Position numbers and translations under genes: made by a program | DNA from: Pseudomonadota bacterium | GTDB taxonomy: Bacteria > Pseudomonadota > Gammaproteobacteria > Eutrophobiales > Eutrophobiaceae | Reading direction: 5' to 3' | DNA length: 64,000 nucleotides | Assembly (NCBI GenBank): GCA_013112535.1 | Contig: JABFGI010000002.1 | Coordinates: forward strand, 248,001 to 312,000 | Shown here: positions 56,308 to 64,000 of the stretch, piece after piece | Layout: each line of letters opens with the position of its first letter | Position numbering within the stretch: position 1 is the stretch's first letter | The notes under the pieces: model-generated | Told to the model about the DNA's origin: nothing | Database searches by the model: none | The model's input: the letters and a program-made list of their open reading frames with translations, nothing else

Positions 56308-57246
56308 ATGTCAAAACATACTTATGCGATAAATATTATGGAAGAAGATTTCAGATTTTCCGACATTGTTAAATATGCCAACGATATTGTCGTCGTTACC
56401 AAAACAAGGCAGGATGACGTTACTCATCAGGAAATTGTTTACGTCAATACCGCTTTCACAACAATCACCGAATATACCGCCGAAGAAGCGATAGGCAAAA
56501 AAGCAAAACTACTGGAATTATTCGGCTCTGATGAAGAAGCTAAAAATAATGTGCGTCAATCGCTTCGTGATAACAAGCCCGTCAGAGCAACTGCCCAATC
56601 CCGCACTAAATCAGGAAAGAAACTCTGGATTGATATTAGTATTGTTCCAATCAAAAACGGACAGGGAGACTATGCTTATTTCGCTTCCATCGAGCGAGAT
56701 GTCACCAATGAAAAAAATCTGTTGATAGAACTCGACCAACTTTCAAATCAAGATCCCCTGACAGGCTTATACAATCGCAGAGCCCTTAATAAAGAAATAG
56801 AACAGGAATTATCACGCTTTCATCGCTCCGGTATACCGTTTAGTTTTATTTTGCTGGATCTAGATCACTTTAAAGCAATTAACGACACCTATGGTCATTC
56901 AGCAGGAGATAAGGTTCTGCAAGAAATTTCTGACTTAATCAAACATGAAAAACGTGAATACGATTTCGCAGCTCGAATTGGCGGAGAAGAAATATGCATT
57001 ATGTTACCTGATGCCCCACTGGAACAGGCAATGAACTTTTCTGAAAGACTAAGGAAATTGATTTCAGAAACCTGTGTTTCTCAGGGAAACGAAAACATTA
57101 AAGTAACAACCAGCATTGGAGTGACTGAAGTTATTACTGAAGATGATTCCATTGAATCTATATTCAATCGTGCCGATGAAGCTCTGTATGAGGCTAAAGC
57201 AACTGGACGCAACCGTATAATAAGCGCAACTACTTCAAACAATTGA
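56308..57246 (+). CDS. PAS-GGDEF diguanylate cyclase
   Basis: This 312-residue soluble protein has a PAS domain (about 12-130: IVYVNTAFTTITEYTAEEAIGK, FASIERDVT). A GGDEF domain (about 145-305) has LDLDHFKAINDTYGHSAGD and the signature RIGGEEICIMLP. The A-site reads GGEEI; GGEEF-type sites are active, but Ile in place of Phe is less usual, so activity is likely but not certain. The PAS style (VVTKTRQDD, then the Y-x-N block) is of the LOV-like or redox-sensing sort, but the LOV cysteine motif is absent. Promoter in the 292-bp divergent gap. Confidence 0.9.
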   Translation: MSKHTYAINIMEEDFRFSDIVKYANDIVVVTKTRQDDVTHQEIVYVNTAFTTITEYTAEEAIGKKAKLLELFGSDEEAKNNVRQSLRDNKPVRATAQSRTKSGKKLWIDISIVPIKNGQGDYAYFASIERDVTNEKNLLIELDQLSNQDPLTGLYNRRALNKEIEQELSRFHRSGIPFSFILLDLDHFKAINDTYGHSAGDKVLQEISDLIKHEKREYDFAARIGGEEICIMLPDAPLEQAMNFSERLRKLISETCVSQGNENIKVTTSIGVTEVITEDDSIESIFNRADEALYEAKATGRNRIISATTSNN

Positions 57247-57247
57247 T

Positions 57248-58135
57248 TTAAAACTGATATTCTTCCAAATCGGTTTTATTTAATAAAAACACCCCTTCTC
57301 CTCCACGCTCAAACTCCAACCAGATAAAAGGCATATCTGGATAACTTTCAATAAGCGCATTCATACTATTACCAACTTCAACAGCCAGAACACCGTCATC
57401 ATTTAAATGAGCTGACGCTTGTCTTAATATTTGTCCGACCAGTTCCAGGCCATTGTCACTTGCTTCAAGTGCATGTCCCGGTTCATGAGTATACTCTGCT
57501 GGTAAAGATTGCATCTCATTATGACCCACATAGGGTGGGTTACTAATAATCAAATCATATTTTTTACTATCGAGTTGTTCGAATAAATTAGATTTGTATA
57601 AATGTATGCGTTTATTAAAACCATGTTTATTAATATTTTCTTTTGCAACAGCAAGTGCATCATCATCAATATCCACGGCATCAATTGCGGCATGAGGAAA
57701 TTCGTAAGCACAGGCAACAGGGATACAGCCGCTACCCGTTCCGATATCAAGAATTGAATTAACATTATTAAATGACAACCACGGCATAAATTGCGATGTA
57801 ATTAATTCGGCAAATGGCGAACGTGGAATTAACACACGTTCGTCAACATAAAATGCTCGTCCAGCAAACCAGGCCTGGTTGACAAGGTAGGCAACGGGGA
57901 TACGTTGATTAATTCGTTTATCAATTAAACTTTCAATATGCATCAATATTTCTCGTTTAAGTGGGGTATCCAATGCTTCATCACTACAATCAAATTCAAG
58001 GCCGGCAGCGACCATAACCAGATAAAATGCTTCATCGAGAGCATTGTCAGTGCCGTGACCATAAAAAAGTTCGGCTTCTGAAAATTGTTTTTCGGTACGC
58101 TGTATTAAATCACGTACGCTAATTGATTTTGTCAC
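57248..58135 (-). CDS. prmB: Ribosomal protein L3 N5-glutamine methyltransferase
   Basis: This 295-residue SAM-dependent methyltransferase has the SAM-binding ILDIGTGSGCIPVACAYEFP and the substrate-binding NPPYVGHNEM motif. The N-terminal helical domain (DLIQRTEKQFSEAELFYGHGTDNALDEA) distinguishes PrmB from PrmC. Conserved RIPVAYLVNQAWFAGRAFYVDERVLIPRSP precedes the SAM domain. It lies only 6 bp after the HD-GYP gene in the same direction. In many gammaproteobacteria prmB lies beside aroC; here they are about 4 kb apart. Confidence 0.94.
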   Translation of the reverse strand: MTKSISVRDLIQRTEKQFSEAELFYGHGTDNALDEAFYLVMVAAGLEFDCSDEALDTPLKREILMHIESLIDKRINQRIPVAYLVNQAWFAGRAFYVDERVLIPRSPFAELITSQFMPWLSFNNVNSILDIGTGSGCIPVACAYEFPHAAIDAVDIDDDALAVAKENINKHGFNKRIHLYKSNLFEQLDSKKYDLIISNPPYVGHNEMQSLPAEYTHEPGHALEASDNGLELVGQILRQASAHLNDDGVLAVEVGNSMNALIESYPDMPFIWLEFERGGEGVFLLNKTDLEEYQF

Positions 58136-58141
58136 AGTAAA

Positions 58142-59779
58142 TTATTGGAGAGCTTTATATCCGGGAATATCTTCAAAATGAACTTCATCAATTTTATCTT
58201 TACCAAGATATTTATTGGCATAATCAAGATAAATTTTTTCATTGATGAACACATCAAACAGATCTGCATCGACATGATTATCCAGTTTCATCTGTCCAAG
58301 TATTTTTAATGATTGTGATAGTGGCATTGCCTTTTTATAAGGTCGATCACTGGCTGTCAGTGCTTCAAATACATCCGCTATAGCAATCATTCTTGCCTGC
58401 ACAGACATTTGTTGTTTAGTTAATTTGTTTGGATAACCGGTGCCATCCATTTTTTCGTGATGTCCACCAGCAAATTCGGGTACGCGCGTCAGATGTTTGG
58501 GATAAGGTAAAGATTCGAGCATTTTGATTGTGACTGAAACGTGATTATTAATAATCTCTCTTTCTCTGACTGAAAGTGTGCCACGTCCTATTTCCAGATT
58601 CTGTATTTCTTCTTCACCTAATAGTTTAACTGTTTTACCTTCCGGACTAACGTAGGTTCTTTTTGCAATTTCTTCAATTCTTTTTATATCTTCTTCTGAT
58701 ATCGACTCACCACCGATATTATATTTACGTATATCATCTCTTTCTTTTGTTAACGTTGCCAATGTGTTTTGCAGCATTTCATTCTTCGACAACTCCTGTT
58801 CGATATCATCTGAATTCTTTATGTTTTTTAAACTTGATTTAAGTGATTCAATAATGGCATCCCGTTTTATTACTTCAAATGCCATATCAACTAAATGAAT
58901 TCGATCACTAATAGTTTCCAGCTTGGTCCCTTTATCAACAACATATTCTGGCGTGGTGATTTTTCCACAATCATGTAACCAGGCCGCCACATCAAGTTCA
59001 TATATCTCATCATCTGATAATTTAAAATCTTTCAACGGCCCTTTATCAACCTTGTTAACTGCGATTGCCAACATATTAGTTAATACCGGCACACGTCGAC
59101 AGTGGCCTGCTGTATAGGGTGATTTTTCATCAATCGCATCAGCAATTAATTGAATAAATGAATCGAACAGATTTTTTTGTGCGTTAATCAGGTTTTTATT
59201 GGTAATGGTAACCGCAGCTTGAGAAGCTAATGATTCAACCAGTTGCTGATCTAATGATGAAAAAGGAATAACTTCTTTTGACTCTTGATCAATGGCATTA
59301 ATAAGTTGTAACACACCTATGATGTCATTTTCATGGTTGGTCATAGGTACCGTCAAAAAGGAGGTGGAACGATAACCCATTTTGTTGTCAAAATTACGCG
59401 TGCCGGAAAAATCAAATTCTTCACTGGCGTAGGCATCTGGAATGTTTACAGTCTCACCACTGATTACAGCATTTGCAGCCACCATATGATTATTCGGGTT
59501 TCCTTCATCGTCATACAGGGCTATGGGATAAAACGAAATTTCTTCACCACTGGTTCCACCTTTATGAACATCAAGCGAACGACTGTGAAGAATTTCGAAT
59601 TTCAGATGCTGATCATCTGTTCGGGAATAGAGTGTACCACCGTCGGCGTTGGTGATTTCCATCGCCTTGACCAGAATAAGTTCTAATAAACGATCATGAT
59701 CTTTCTCTGCAGATAACGCGATGCCAATTTTATTTAGCTCGCGGAGTAACGTTGAGATATCTTTTTCAGATTGATTCAT
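58142..59779 (-). CDS. GAF-HD-GYP c-di-GMP phosphodiesterase
   Basis: This 545-residue soluble protein has an N-terminal GAF domain (about 20-190: LILVKAMEITNADGGTLYSR, VPMTNHENDIIGVLQLINA). The C-terminal HD-GYP domain (about 205-510) has YTAGHCRRVPVLTNML, WLHDCGKITTPEYV and HHEKMDGTGYPNKL, the HD and GYP metal- and substrate-binding motifs. A helical insert of about 110 residues (KSSLKNIKNSDDIEQELSKN and onward) lies inside the HD-GYP domain between the HD and GYP blocks. Predicted to hydrolyse c-di-GMP. Divergent from the Sel1-like gene. Confidence 0.93.
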   Translation of the reverse strand: MNQSEKDISTLLRELNKIGIALSAEKDHDRLLELILVKAMEITNADGGTLYSRTDDQHLKFEILHSRSLDVHKGGTSGEEISFYPIALYDDEGNPNNHMVAANAVISGETVNIPDAYASEEFDFSGTRNFDNKMGYRSTSFLTVPMTNHENDIIGVLQLINAIDQESKEVIPFSSLDQQLVESLASQAAVTITNKNLINAQKNLFDSFIQLIADAIDEKSPYTAGHCRRVPVLTNMLAIAVNKVDKGPLKDFKLSDDEIYELDVAAWLHDCGKITTPEYVVDKGTKLETISDRIHLVDMAFEVIKRDAIIESLKSSLKNIKNSDDIEQELSKNEMLQNTLATLTKERDDIRKYNIGGESISEEDIKRIEEIAKRTYVSPEGKTVKLLGEEEIQNLEIGRGTLSVREREIINNHVSVTIKMLESLPYPKHLTRVPEFAGGHHEKMDGTGYPNKLTKQQMSVQARMIAIADVFEALTASDRPYKKAMPLSQSLKILGQMKLDNHVDADLFDVFINEKIYLDYANKYLGKDKIDEVHFEDIPGYKALQ

Positions 59780-59861
59780 AGTAAATGGTATTATTAGCGT
59801 TTATTAACTAGAATTATTTTTAACCTTTAATCAAATAATATAATTTCTATATGTCTATCTT

Positions 59862-60728
59862 ATGAACAAATACATGATAATTCTATGCTTATTACTATTA
59901 CCGTCATTTGTGTCCGCTGAAGACGACAAACCGCAGTTTACGGATGAGCAACTTGCTCGTCTTAAACAAGCTGAAGTTGAATATAAAGACAATCCGGCAA
60001 AAATGAAATTACTTAACCATTTTAAGGAAAAACTGGGAATTTCTGACGAACCTGTAGAAGAAATAGCTGCACCACCTCCACTAAAGCATATTACCAGTAC
60101 AGAAGGCTCAATGGATTCTGCTAATGCCGCTTACGCGAAAGGCGACTATACGTCGGCACTTGAACAATATAAAGCAATGGCCGCACAAGGGAATCAGGAA
60201 GCAAATATCTATGTTGGAATGATGTATGAAGCAGGCATGGGAGCAGAAGCTGATAAAGCTACCGCTCAAGCATGGTATAAGCGCGCTTCAGAAACACCAA
60301 CGACTGATTATAATAATTCAAAATTAGTAAATGATAAAACAACTGAATCCTATGGGAAAAATAGATTAACAGCCGAAGAGATAGAAAAGTCGGAACTTAT
60401 TAATCAGGAAATTAATGACGAAATAAACCGGGTCAATGGTGTTGAATATCGACCTATAGAAATTTCAGAGACAGGAACTCATGGCGCAAGCACAAAAAAC
60501 AGCATGACTAATTCTATAAGTCCGGTTGATTTAACTGAAATGAAAGCCATAGTTAAACAAAAAAGTGCGCTTTATATTAATCCACGAAGACCAAGAACCA
60601 CACTATTTATCCCTGAAAAGCTGGATGAGATACAACATACTCAGCCTGAAAAACAGGCCAAGTACGAGTATTACCAACCAGAAAAATTTATCCGTGAAGC
60701 GGAACTAAATAAACTGGAAAAAAGCTAG
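59862..60728 (+). CDS. Secreted protein with a Sel1-like repeat
   Basis: This 288-residue protein has a signal peptide (about 1-19, ending SFVSA). A coiled hydrophilic region follows, then one TPR/Sel1-type repeat pair at about 85-145 ([50 protein letters not shown]). The C-terminal half is low in hydrophobic residues and probably disordered or a periplasmic linker. Sel1 proteins usually mediate protein contacts. The specific role is unknown. Its stop overlaps the htpG stop by 4 bp in convergent orientation. Confidence 0.75.
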   Translation: MNKYMIILCLLLLPSFVSAEDDKPQFTDEQLARLKQAEVEYKDNPAKMKLLNHFKEKLGISDEPVEEIAAPPPLKHITSTEGSMDSANAAYAKGDYTSALEQYKAMAAQGNQEANIYVGMMYEAGMGAEADKATAQAWYKRASETPTTDYNNSKLVNDKTTESYGKNRLTAEEIEKSELINQEINDEINRVNGVEYRPIEISETGTHGASTKNSMTNSISPVDLTEMKAIVKQKSALYINPRRPRTTLFIPEKLDEIQHTQPEKQAKYEYYQPEKFIREAELNKLEKS

Positions 60729-62674
60729 TTCTTGCTATTATCACCTAACATGGCAAATACATCATTCAATCGATGTACAAACCCAGCTGGATCTTCAAGT
60801 TGCCCTCCTTCACTGAGTAAGGCTTGATCAAATAGAATATGCGACCAGTCAGCAAAACGATCTTCATCAGCTTCAAGATTCAAACGTTCCAGCAGTAGAT
60901 GTTCCGGGTTAATTTCAAGAATTGGTTTTGAATCTGGCAGGCTTTGTCCTGATGCCTTGAGTATTTGTTCGAGATGTCGTCCCATATCATTATCATCACT
61001 AACCAGACAAGCAGGAGAGGAGGTTAGACGCGAGGTTGTACGAACATCCTTTACTTTTTCACCGAGGATTTCTTTAATGCGCTTCGCTAGTTTGTCGAAA
61101 TCTCCATTGTCCCTATCTTCTTCTTGTTCATCTTCTGTCTTGATTTCACCGAGATCCAACTCACCTTTATTCACTGATTGCAAAGGCTTTCCATCATATT
61201 CGGTAAGATGTGTGGTAACCCATTCATCAATGGGGTCTATCAACAACAAGACTTCAATACCTTTCTTCCTGAAGATTTCAAGGTGTGGACTATTCTTCGC
61301 TGTTGCATAAGAATCGGCCGTTACGTAGTAAATAGCCTTTTGCCCTTCCTGCATACGTTCAGCATAGTCTTTCAATGAAACTTTCTGTTCTTCAATATCT
61401 TCATGCGTACTGGCAAAACGGAACAGGCTTGATAAATCATCTTTATATTCCGGTGCATCTATGACACCTTCTTTTAATACCTTGCCAAAAATTTTCCAGA
61501 ACTCTGCATACTTATCATGATCTTTTTCTGCCATGGTTTTTAACAAACTCAAGACTTTTTTCGTACAACCGGAACGAATTGAATCAATCACTTTATTATG
61601 TTGCAAAATTTCGCGAGACACATTGAGCGGCAAGTCATCTGAATCAACCACACCACGAACAAAACGTAACCAGGATGGAATCAACTGATCTGCATCATCC
61701 ATAATAAACACGCGTCGCACATAAAGTTTCACCCCATGACGTTGTTCCCTGTCCCAAAGATCAAACGGTGCTCTGGAAGGAACATATAACAGTGAAGTGT
61801 ATTCCAGTTTACCTTCAACCTTGTTGTGAATGTGTGCCATAGGATCTTCAAAATCATGGGCTACGTGTTTATAAAACTCGTTATATTCTTCGTCTTTAAT
61901 ATCCTTCTTATTACGCGCCCATAACGCAGTGGCGCTATTTACAGTTTCTTCAACCGTTTCAAATTCAGGTTCTTTCTTTTCATCTTCTTTCTTGTCGCCA
62001 TCATTTTCTTCATCTTTTATTTCAACTTCTTTGTCCATGATGATTGGCAAAGAAATGTGATCAGAATATTTGCTGATGATCCCTTTCAAACTATAGTCAT
62101 TTAAAAATTCATCCATATCTTCACGAAGATGTAATACGACTTTTGTTCCACGCCTGGCACGTTCCACTGTTTCTATGCTGTAATCATTTTCACCTTCGGA
62201 ACTCCAATGCACACCTTCGGAACCAGCCAGACCAGCACGACGGGTAAAAACCTCCACTTTTTTTGCGACGATGAAACAGGAATAAAAGCCTACGCCAAAT
62301 TGGCCAATTAGTTGTGAATCTTTAGTTTGATCGCCAGTCAATGCTTCAAAGAACTGACGTGTACCTGATTTGGCAATGGTGCCTAGATGCTCAATCACCT
62401 CTTCTCTCGACATACCTATACCATTATCGATAACGGTAATTGTTTTTAAGTCTTTGTTGAATTCAACTTTAATTTTTAACGCTGAATCATCTTCATATAG
62501 ACTATCGTTTTGCAACGCCTCGAAACGCAGTTTGTCTGCCGCATCCGATGCGTTCGAGACGAGTTCACGTAAAAAAATCTCTTTATTACTGTATAAAGAA
62601 TGGATCATGAGGTGTAATAACTGCTTAACCTCAGTTTGGAATCCCAATGTTTCCTGTTTTGCTTCTACTGCCAT
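60725..62674 (-). CDS. htpG: Chaperone protein HtpG (Hsp90)
   Basis: This 649-residue ATP-dependent chaperone has the N-terminal GHKL nucleotide domain with [44 protein letters not shown] and [15 protein letters not shown] charged linker lies at about 210-235 ([16 protein letters not shown]), longer than in E. coli. The middle domain has [38 protein letters not shown], and a C-terminal dimerisation domain follows. A heat-shock promoter precedes the gene. Confidence 0.97.
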   Translation of the reverse strand: MAVEAKQETLGFQTEVKQLLHLMIHSLYSNKEIFLRELVSNASDAADKLRFEALQNDSLYEDDSALKIKVEFNKDLKTITVIDNGIGMSREEVIEHLGTIAKSGTRQFFEALTGDQTKDSQLIGQFGVGFYSCFIVAKKVEVFTRRAGLAGSEGVHWSSEGENDYSIETVERARRGTKVVLHLREDMDEFLNDYSLKGIISKYSDHISLPIIMDKEVEIKDEENDGDKKEDEKKEPEFETVEETVNSATALWARNKKDIKDEEYNEFYKHVAHDFEDPMAHIHNKVEGKLEYTSLLYVPSRAPFDLWDREQRHGVKLYVRRVFIMDDADQLIPSWLRFVRGVVDSDDLPLNVSREILQHNKVIDSIRSGCTKKVLSLLKTMAEKDHDKYAEFWKIFGKVLKEGVIDAPEYKDDLSSLFRFASTHEDIEEQKVSLKDYAERMQEGQKAIYYVTADSYATAKNSPHLEIFRKKGIEVLLLIDPIDEWVTTHLTEYDGKPLQSVNKGELDLGEIKTEDEQEEDRDNGDFDKLAKRIKEILGEKVKDVRTTSRLTSSPACLVSDDNDMGRHLEQILKASGQSLPDSKPILEINPEHLLLERLNLEADEDRFADWSHILFDQALLSEGGQLEDPAGFVHRLNDVFAMLGDNSKN

Positions 62675-62721
62675 TTTAAAAAACCCCGGTTTTATTAATA
62701 ATTAATTCATTGTGGCATGAT

Positions 62722-62750
62722 ATATAGGGATTAGCTGGCAGAATTTCAAG
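62722..62750 (-). promoter_or_regulatory. Sigma-32 promoter of htpG
   Basis: On the minus strand CTTGAA (62745-62750) is followed after 15 bases by CCCTATAT (62722-62729), very close to the heat-shock consensus CTTGAA-N13-15-CCCCATNT. It lies about 48 bp upstream of the htpG start codon. Confidence 0.75.
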
Positions 62751-62868
62751 TCAGCAATTACTGACTTCAACCTAAGCGACAACTGTCATTGCGTTTGTGC
62801 AGATAAGGGGCAATAATTAACCATTACTGTTACATATTATTAGAATGCATACGTTGGAGGAGAGAGAC

Positions 62869-63117
62869 ATGAAACGCTTTATGAAACAAATAGGTCAAGG
62901 CATGACCGAATACATCATTATTGTTGCCTTGATCGCAATCGCAGCTATCGCGGTCTATACCGTTTTTGGTGACGTTATTCGTGAACAAACTGGCGCAATG
63001 ACAGCAGAGCTGGCCGGTGGTGATGGTTCAACTATCGGTTCTGATGGGGCTGCACGACAAACTGAAGCTCAAGCCGCAGGTGGTGCTGCGACTTTAGATA
63101 CGTTTGCAGATAAATAA
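62869..63117 (+). CDS. Flp/Fap-type prepilin
   Basis: This 82-residue class III-type prepilin begins MKRFMKQIG, followed after the cleavage glycine by QGMTEYIIIVALIAIAAIAV. This gives the G-cleavage site with Glu at mature position 5, as needed by a TadV-like prepilin peptidase. One hydrophobic helix leads into a Gly/Ala-rich tail. The start was placed at ATG 62869 because GGAGG at 62856-62860 is eight bases upstream; an in-frame ATG at 62845 lacks an RBS and would add eight residues. It heads the pilus-like locus at the right edge. Confidence 0.85.
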   Translation: MKRFMKQIGQGMTEYIIIVALIAIAAIAVYTVFGDVIREQTGAMTAELAGGDGSTIGSDGAARQTEAQAAGGAATLDTFADK

Positions 63118-63146
63118 TTTCGTCTGATAAAGACTTTAAGGAATAA

Positions 63147-63205
63147 TGATCTGACCCCGGGTGCTATGTCTTAAGATTGATCCTCTAGCACCCGTCGGCT
63201 AATCA
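63147..63205. repeat. Inverted repeat between the pilin and TadG-like genes
   Basis: CGGGTGCTA (63158-63166) pairs perfectly with TAGCACCCG (63186-63194). The arms extend imperfectly to TGAT (63147) and ATCA (63205), about 20 bases each, around a 19-base loop. No T-run follows, so it looks like an RNA stem-loop or a REP-like unit rather than a simple terminator. Confidence 0.6.
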
Positions 63206-63213
63206 TCAAACCT

Positions 63214-64000
63214 ATGTTTAGTCGATTAAACTCACCAAAACAGCAGACAGGACAGTCGATTATTTTTGTCGTACTGTTTCTCGGTGTTGTCGTCTTATCA
63301 CTGGTTTTTCTCTACAAGGCCGGCAAGGTTACCAGTGAAAAAATGCAGGTACAAAATGCCGCTGACGCGGCGGCCTACAGTGTTTCTATTACTGAGGCGC
63401 GTGATCTGAATTTCATGTCCTATACTAACCGCGCCATGGTAGCGAATGAAGTTGCTATTGGTCAGATGGTCGGTATGGCTTCCTGGGCAACACACTGGTC
63501 TTCATTTGAATCTTACCTGATGGCCTACGAACGTTTGTTTGTCTACCCATTGGTCATGGCAGCAACTCTCGGTACCTCTGGTGATGCCGTAGAAAATGTC
63601 TTTAAACTTGCCACTAATCTGGCTTTTAAAGTTCCCGGTGATTTTATGTTTAAAGTCTTCAAGATCATCGGCAATATCGGTGCAACCGTTATGCACTATA
63701 TCAATAAGGCTTATAGTGCGGCACAAACCGGATATCACTATGGCAGTATTCTTTATTCGCTAAGCGCCTATATCGACCTGGTCAATGATAATGCACCGGG
63801 CGCCAAAATATCAGACTTCGGCATCCTCTCAATGATAGCCCATACCTTCACATTCGCTGAGATTCCGGGTGTACCCGGAAGTTTTGTCAAAACCTATAAC
63901 CCAAGTACTGCAGAGCATGTTGATGGTTTTCAACGCCTTGCTGCACATGTGAATGGCTCACGAGACGAATGGTCAAGAAAGCGTGGCTGGACCTTACCAC
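63214..64000 (+). CDS. TadG-like pilus assembly protein, partial
   Basis: Reading from ATG 63214 to the window end gives 262 codons without a stop. An N-terminal segment TGQSIIFVVLFLGVVVLSLV forms one transmembrane helix preceded by a GQS motif. EKMQVQNAADAAAYSVSITEARDLNFM follows, characteristic of TadE/TadG-like proteins with the N-terminal TadG domain (Q-N-A-A-D-A-A). The remaining part is hydrophobic to amphipathic and unassigned. It probably continues well beyond the edge. Its position 97 bp after a Flp-type pilin gene supports a Tad-type pilus or secretion role. Confidence 0.75.
   Translation, partial: MFSRLNSPKQQTGQSIIFVVLFLGVVVLSLVFLYKAGKVTSEKMQVQNAADAAAYSVSITEARDLNFMSYTNRAMVANEVAIGQMVGMASWATHWSSFESYLMAYERLFVYPLVMAATLGTSGDAVENVFKLATNLAFKVPGDFMFKVFKIIGNIGATVMHYINKAYSAAQTGYHYGSILYSLSAYIDLVNDNAPGAKISDFGILSMIAHTFTFAEIPGVPGSFVKTYNPSTAEHVDGFQRLAAHVNGSRDEWSRKRGWTLP

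Overview
This window comes from an AT-rich chromosome of a gammaproteobacterium. The evidence is a homodimeric-type AceE, a dihydrolipoamide dehydrogenase with its own lipoyl domain, an RF2 gene with the classical UGA frameshift, BipA/TypA, TldD, PrmB, HtpG and an RpfE-type phosphoglycerate-mutase-like protein beside recJ. A SoxC-like sulfite dehydrogenase with a cytochrome c partner suggests a sulfur-oxidising lifestyle. No rRNA, tRNA or CRISPR array was seen.

Layout. Bases 1-4.4 kb hold the start of an inactive-transglutaminase/7TM gene, a retropepsin-like zinc protease gene, typA, an unknown membrane protein and a membrane-anchored metzincin-like protein. From 4.6 to 10 kb there is a co-directional signalling and surface group: a CHASE2 adenylate cyclase, an outer-membrane beta-barrel protein, a FecR-domain protein and a lipoprotein-like alpha/beta hydrolase. 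A strong terminator is written into the last codons of that hydrolase. From 10 to 19.8 kb lie an M17 aminopeptidase, the pyruvate dehydrogenase operon aceE-aceF-lpdA, a small DUF1059 protein, an esterase and argG.

From 19.8 to 22.5 kb there is a membrane PAS-GGDEF-EAL protein. It is preceded by two perfect CRP-type palindromes 42 bp apart, which links cAMP signalling (an adenylate cyclase lies 15 kb away) to c-di-GMP. From 22.5 to 27.6 kb, on the minus strand, there is a complete HvfA-type copper-associated RiPP locus. It comprises an ECF sigma factor, a zinc-finger anti-sigma factor, the precursor HvfA with eight EGKCG motifs in 45-bp DNA repeats, the MNIO maturase HvfB, HvfC, a DoxX/HvfX protein and possibly a downstream cation/proton antiporter. 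The sigma gene lies directly behind lysS and prfB. This locus is the most interesting system in the window.

From 30.4 to 35.1 kb there are two response-regulator GGDEF-EAL proteins, a decayed IS3-type element and a short sensor-like gene that may have been cut by it. From 35.2 to 44.3 kb there are housekeeping genes: recJ, the RpfE-type gene, thrC, hom, alaC, a nitrilase-family amidohydrolase and tldD. From 44.3 to 50.2 kb lie an EAL-HDOD protein and a 1457-residue multi-PAS/GAF GGDEF-EAL protein. From 50.5 to 62.7 kb lie a DUF992 protein, an MFS carrier, aroC, a thioredoxin-like protein, SoxCD-like genes, a PAS-GGDEF protein, prmB, a GAF-HD-GYP protein, a Sel1-like protein and htpG with a recognisable sigma-32 promoter. 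The right edge begins a Tad/Flp pilus locus, with a Flp-type prepilin and a TadG-like protein.

Taken together, the region is rich in second-messenger signalling: six GGDEF and/or EAL proteins, one HD-GYP protein and one class III adenylate cyclase lie in 64 kb among conserved housekeeping operons.
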